Assembly (NCBI RefSeq): GCF_029433855.1
Contig: NZ_JAROAU010000001.1
Span: 869,089-933,088, forward strand
Length of the DNA stretch: 64,000 nt
Direction: 5' to 3'
DNA from: Candidatus Kosakonia sp. 282A-S69
GTDB lineage: Bacteria; Pseudomonadota; Gammaproteobacteria; Enterobacterales; Enterobacteriaceae
A program made the translations under genes and the position numbers. Shown piece by piece: positions 59,665 to 64,000 of the stretch. Positions within the stretch are counted from its first letter, which is position 1, and every line of letters starts with the position of its first letter. Below the pieces are notes generated by a model. That model searched no databases. It saw only the letters and a program-made list of their open reading frames with translations, and had not been told where the DNA came from.

Positions 59665-61539
59665 ATGAAAGGACAAGAAACACGTGGCTTCCAGTCAGAA
59701 GTAAAACAGCTTCTGCATTTGATGATCCACTCTCTTTATTCCAACAAAGAAATCTTCCTGCGTGAGCTTATCTCCAACGCCTCGGATGCGGCGGATAAAT
59801 TGCGTTTCCGCGCGCTCTCCAAACCCGATCTCTATGAAGGCGACGGCGACCTGCGCGTGCGCGTCTCCTTTGACAAAGAGAAGCGTACCCTGACCATTGC
59901 CGATAACGGTATCGGCATGAACCGTGACGAAGTGATTGACCATCTGGGGACGATTGCCAAATCCGGCACCAAAGCCTTCCTCGAATCGATGGGGTCCGAT
60001 CAGGCGAAAGATAGCCAGCTGATCGGTCAGTTCGGTGTGGGCTTCTACTCGGCGTTTATCGTGGCCGATAAAGTTACCGTGCGCACCCGCGCGGCGGGCG
60101 AAAGCGCGGAAAACGGCGTCTTCTGGGAATCCGAAGGCGCGGGCGAATACACGGTTGCTGACATCACCAAAGCCGATCGCGGTACCGAGATCACCCTGCA
60201 TCTGCGCGAAGGGGAGGATGATTTCCTCAACGACTGGCGCGTACGCTCCATCATCAGTAAATACTCCGACCATATTGCACTGCCAGTTGAGATCGAAAAA
60301 CAGGAAGAGAAAGACGGCGAAACCGTTGTCACCTGGGAGAAGATCAACAAAGCGCAGGCGCTGTGGACGCGTAACAAGTCTGACATCAAAGATGACGAGT
60401 ACAACGAGTTCTACAAACATATCTCTCATGATTACAGCGATCCGCTGATCTGGAGCCATAACCGCGTTGAAGGGAAGCAGGAGTACACCAGCCTGCTCTA
60501 TATCCCGTCGCAGGCACCGTGGGATATGTGGAACCGCGATCACAAGCACGGCCTGAAACTCTACGTTCAGCGCGTGTTTATCATGGACGAAGCTGAGCAG
60601 TTTATGCCGAACTACCTGCGTTTCGTGCGCGGGCTGGTCGACTCTAACGATCTACCGCTCAACGTCTCCCGTGAAATTCTGCAGGACAGCAGCGTCACCC
60701 GCAGCCTGCGCACCGCGCTGACCAAACGTGTGCTGCAGATGCTGGAAAAACTGGCGAAAGATGACGCGGAAAAATACCAGACCTTCTGGCAACAGTTCGG
60801 CCTGGTGCTGAAAGAGGGAACCGGCGAAGACAGCGGCAACCTGGAAACCATCGCCAAACTGCTGCGTTTTGCCTCCACGCACAACGACTCCTCGGCACAG
60901 ACCGTTTCGCTGGAAGAGTACGTCTCGCGCATGAAAGAGGGCCAGGAGAAGATCTACTTCATCACCGCCGACAGCTATGCCGCGGCGAAGAGCAGCCCGC
61001 ATCTTGAGCTGCTGCGTAAGAAAGGCATCGAAGTGCTGCTGCTTTCCGACCGCATCGATGAGTGGATGATGAGCTACCTGACCGAGTTCGACGGTAAGCC
61101 GTTCCAGTCTGTGGCGAAAGCGGATGCTTCGCTGGATAAGCTGGCTGACGAAGTGGATGAGTCCACCAAAGAAGCGGAAAAAGCGCTGGAGCCGTTTGTT
61201 GAGCGCGTGAAAACCCTGCTCGGCGAGCGTGTAAAAGAGGTGCGCCTCACTCACCGTCTGACCGACACGCCAGCGGTAGTGGTGACCGATGCTGACGAGA
61301 TGAGCACGCAGATGGCGAAGCTGTTTGCCGCGGCTGGTCAGAGCGCGCCGGAAGTGAAATACATCTTCGAACTGAATCCGGATCACGCGCTGGTGAAACG
61401 CGCGGCGGATACGCAGGATGAAGGGCAGTTTAACCAGTGGGTGGAGCTGCTGCTGGACCAGGCGCTGTTCGCCGAACGCGGTACGCTGGAAGATCCTAAC
61501 CAGTTTATTCGCCGCATGAACCAGCTGCTGGTTTCGTAA
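59665..61539 (+). CDS. htpG: Molecular chaperone HtpG (Hsp90)
   Basis: The 624-aa bacterial Hsp90 homologue. The GHKL ATP-binding domain contains [25 protein letters not shown] and [11 protein letters not shown]. The middle domain has the catalytic-loop Arg in [10 protein letters not shown], and the C-terminal dimerisation domain ends [13 protein letters not shown]. It cooperates with DnaK in protein remodelling. Heat induction is expected from the sigma-32 promoter upstream; a strong terminator follows. Confidence 0.97.
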   Translation: MKGQETRGFQSEVKQLLHLMIHSLYSNKEIFLRELISNASDAADKLRFRALSKPDLYEGDGDLRVRVSFDKEKRTLTIADNGIGMNRDEVIDHLGTIAKSGTKAFLESMGSDQAKDSQLIGQFGVGFYSAFIVADKVTVRTRAAGESAENGVFWESEGAGEYTVADITKADRGTEITLHLREGEDDFLNDWRVRSIISKYSDHIALPVEIEKQEEKDGETVVTWEKINKAQALWTRNKSDIKDDEYNEFYKHISHDYSDPLIWSHNRVEGKQEYTSLLYIPSQAPWDMWNRDHKHGLKLYVQRVFIMDEAEQFMPNYLRFVRGLVDSNDLPLNVSREILQDSSVTRSLRTALTKRVLQMLEKLAKDDAEKYQTFWQQFGLVLKEGTGEDSGNLETIAKLLRFASTHNDSSAQTVSLEEYVSRMKEGQEKIYFITADSYAAAKSSPHLELLRKKGIEVLLLSDRIDEWMMSYLTEFDGKPFQSVAKADASLDKLADEVDESTKEAEKALEPFVERVKTLLGERVKEVRLTHRLTDTPAVVVTDADEMSTQMAKLFAAAGQSAPEVKYIFELNPDHALVKRAADTQDEGQFNQWVELLLDQALFAERGTLEDPNQFIRRMNQLLVS

Positions 61540-61548
61540 GCAGTCACA

Positions 61549-61574
61549 GGGAGGCCACCGCGCCTCCCTTTTTT
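61549..61574 (+). terminator. Rho-independent terminator of htpG
   Basis: GGGAGGC/GCCTCCC with a six-base loop is followed by six T, nine bases after the htpG stop. Confidence 0.92.
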
Positions 61575-61676
61575 ATTCCCGCTTCTGCCGCTTAAGAAAA
61601 AGGTAGCATTACCGTTTCAGCGTCCGCGCCTTTCTTGAGCCTGCCTCCTCTTGATGGTATCTTTTAGCGCTTTTGA

Positions 61677-62354
<678 letters not shown>

Positions 62355-62360
62355 TTTCCA

Positions 62361-62387
62361 TTTCCCCCGGCTATATGCCGGGGGAAA
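62361..62387 (+). terminator. Hairpin after adk
   Basis: TTTCCCCCGGC/GCCGGGGGAAA forms a perfect 11-bp stem with a five-base loop just after the adk stop. The T tract is missing, so termination may need Rho or be partial. Confidence 0.65.
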
Positions 62388-62466
62388 CTATCAATCACAG
62401 CAATTGGTTCCGTTTACCCGCTTTTCGGCTACACTAATCAACCAGTTAAATGGTTAAGAGGCGCGA

Positions 62467-63429
62467 ATGAGTCAGGCAAAAACGGGCATTTTGTTGGCCA
62501 ATCTCGGCACCCCCGATGCACCCACCCCCCAGGCCGTTAAACGGTATCTGCGGCAGTTCTTAAGCGACAGACGCGTGGTCGATACGCCCCGCCTGCTGTG
62601 GTGGCCGCTGTTACGCGGCGTGATCCTGCCTATTCGTTCTCCCCGCGTGGCGAAACTCTATAAATCCGTCTGGATGGAAGAGGGCTCACCCTTAATGGTC
62701 TACAGCCGCAGGCAGGAAAAGGCGCTGGCGGCGCGTTTGCCGGATGTCCCTGTCGCGCTCGGTATGAGCTACGGTTCACCGTCGCTGGAGAGCGCGGTCG
62801 AGGCGCTGATGGCGCAGGGCGTTGAACATATCGTTGTGCTCACGCTCTACCCGCAATACTCCTGCTCGACGGTTGCCGCCGTCTGGGATGAGCTGGCGCG
62901 TATTCTCGGCAAAAAACGCTTTATTCCGGGCATCTCCTTTATTCGCGACTACGCCGATAACGCCGACTATATCGCGGCGTTAGCTAACAGCGTACGCGCC
63001 TCTTTTGCGCAGCATGGCGAACCGGATCTGCTCCTGCTCTCCTATCATGGCATTCCGCAGCGTTACGCCTCGCAGGGGGATGACTATCCGCAGCGCTGCC
63101 GTGACACCACGCGCGAGCTGGTTTCCGCTCTCGATCTGCCGCCAGAGAAGGTGATGATGACCTTCCAGTCGCGCTTCGGGCGTGAGCCGTGGCTGACGCC
63201 TTACACCGATGAGACGCTGAAAATGCTCGGTGAGAAGGGCGTGAAGCATATTCAGGTGATGTCACCGGGCTTTGCCGCCGACTGCCTGGAGACGCTGGAG
63301 GAGATTGCCGTCCAGAACCGCGAGTTCTTCCTCGAAGCCGGGGGAGAAAAGTATGAATACATTCCTGCGCTCAATGATTCACCGGAGCATATTGAGATGA
63401 TGGTCAACTTAACGGCCAAATATCGCTGA
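62467..63429 (+). CDS. hemH: Ferrochelatase HemH
   Basis: HemH inserts Fe2+ into protoporphyrin IX, the last step of haem synthesis, at the inner membrane surface. The 320-aa protein has the N-terminal [14 protein letters not shown] motif, the catalytic His in [11 protein letters not shown] and the C-terminal Glu region in [14 protein letters not shown]. Length equals E. coli. In E. coli aes lies between hemH and gsk; here gsk follows directly 61 bases later. Confidence 0.96.
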   Translation: MSQAKTGILLANLGTPDAPTPQAVKRYLRQFLSDRRVVDTPRLLWWPLLRGVILPIRSPRVAKLYKSVWMEEGSPLMVYSRRQEKALAARLPDVPVALGMSYGSPSLESAVEALMAQGVEHIVVLTLYPQYSCSTVAAVWDELARILGKKRFIPGISFIRDYADNADYIAALANSVRASFAQHGEPDLLLLSYHGIPQRYASQGDDYPQRCRDTTRELVSALDLPPEKVMMTFQSRFGREPWLTPYTDETLKMLGEKGVKHIQVMSPGFAADCLETLEEIAVQNREFFLEAGGEKYEYIPALNDSPEHIEMMVNLTAKYR

Positions 63430-63437
63430 TCGCTGCG

Positions 63438-63467
63438 CGGGCCGAGTGTGTTACCATGCACGGCCCG
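63438..63467. other. Hairpin between hemH and gsk
   Basis: CGGGCCG (63438-63444) and CGGCCCG (63461-63467) pair, extended by a bulged GTG/CAC step. No T tract follows; it could be a weak terminator or an RNA-stability element. Confidence 0.5.
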
Positions 63468-63490
63468 AATGTATTGCACGTAGCACAAAG

Positions 63491-64000
63491 ATGAAATTTC
63501 CCGGTAAACGTAAGTCCAAACACTATTTCCCCGTCAACGCCCGCGACCCCCTATTGCAGCAAATCCAGCCTGAGAGTGAAACTGGCACCAGTTGGGTGGT
63601 CGGTATTGATCAGACGCTGGTGGATATCGAAGCGAAAGTGGATGATGCGTTTATCGCACGTTTCGGCCTCAGTGCTGGCCATTCGCTGGTGATCGCCGAT
63701 GATATCGCCGAAGCGCTCTATCAGGAGCTGGTGAATAACAACCTGATTACCCACCAGTTTGCGGGTGGCACCATTGGTAATACGCTGCACAACTACTCGG
63801 TGCTGGCCGATGACCGCTCAGTGCTGCTGGGCGTGATGTGCGACAACGTGCAGATTGGCAGTTACGCTTACCGTTACCTCTGCAACACCTCCAGCCGTAC
63901 CGATCTTAACTACCTGCAGGGCGTCGAGGGCGCGATTGGCCGCTGCTTTACGCTGGTCAGTGACAGCGGTGAGCGCACCTTCGCCATCAGCCCTGGTCAG
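63491..64000 (+). CDS. gsk: Inosine-guanosine kinase Gsk, 5' part
   Basis: Gsk phosphorylates inosine and guanosine in purine salvage. The first 170 codons are present and open to the window edge; E. coli Gsk has about 434 residues. The start MKFPGKRKSKHYFPVNARDP and internal THQFAGGTIGNTLHNYSVLA are near-identical to E. coli, and the latter is the PfkB-type glycine motif. The gene is truncated only by the end of the window. Confidence 0.95.
   Translation, partial: MKFPGKRKSKHYFPVNARDPLLQQIQPESETGTSWVVGIDQTLVDIEAKVDDAFIARFGLSAGHSLVIADDIAEALYQELVNNNLITHQFAGGTIGNTLHNYSVLADDRSVLLGVMCDNVQIGSYAYRYLCNTSSRTDLNYLQGVEGAIGRCFTLVSDSGERTFAISPGQ

Overview
The window is a 64 kb stretch of enterobacterial chromosome. 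Nearly every gene at both ends has a recognisable E. coli K-12 counterpart in the familiar queC-to-gsk order, and the acetoin and carbohydrate genes in the middle point to a Kosakonia/Enterobacter/Klebsiella-type lineage (inference; I could not run a species search). No insertion sequence, integrase, tRNA, rRNA or CRISPR array is visible.

Layout. Left core (1-12950): queC, ybaE, cof, a PLP-dependent cysteine-synthase-like gene divergent from decR, the mdlAB ABC exporter, the nitrogen-regulated glnK-amtB pair with sigma-54 promoter and NtrC site, tesB, ybaY, ybaZ and the 4.5S RNA gene ffs. Lineage-specific middle (about 12960-43460): acoK and acoABC-E3-acetoin reductase (acetoin/2,3-butanediol catabolism); a treR/treB/treC-like trehalose PTS module; a GFA-fold protein; a periplasmic SH3-like protein; a yczR/yczE pair; an acetyltransferase; an AT-rich pocket with a two-gene unit of unknown function (ribbon-helix-helix-like protein plus a 72-aa protein); lacI-lacZ without lacY; a GntR/enolase-superfamily/PTS cluster; an operon of an Fe(II)/2-oxoglutarate-type oxygenase with a MetQ-MetN-MetI-like ABC importer; the zinc-independent ribosomal protein pair rpmE2-rpmJ2 under a Zur box; and a second acetyltransferase. 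Right core (43590-64000): ylaC, maa, hha-tomB, acrAB/acrR, mscK, ybaM-priC, ybaN, apt, dnaX-ybaB-recR, htpG, adk, hemH and the 5' part of gsk, cut by the window edge.

How the genes work together. The middle block reads as a set of compact, separately controlled catabolic cassettes, several ending tail-to-tail within a few bases of each other. Each has its own local regulator (AcoK, TreR-like, YczR-like, LacI, GntR), and several regulators have a recognisable palindrome in the adjoining intergenic DNA. The two PTS permeases are EIIBC proteins without EIIA and must borrow EIIA-Glc or another EIIA.

No dramatic new defence or mobile system is evident. The least explained parts are the 30185-30651 bicistron, the oxygenase plus truncated-MetN importer operon, the orphan enolase/PTS/GntR cluster, and a large nested dyad between decR and the PLP enzyme.
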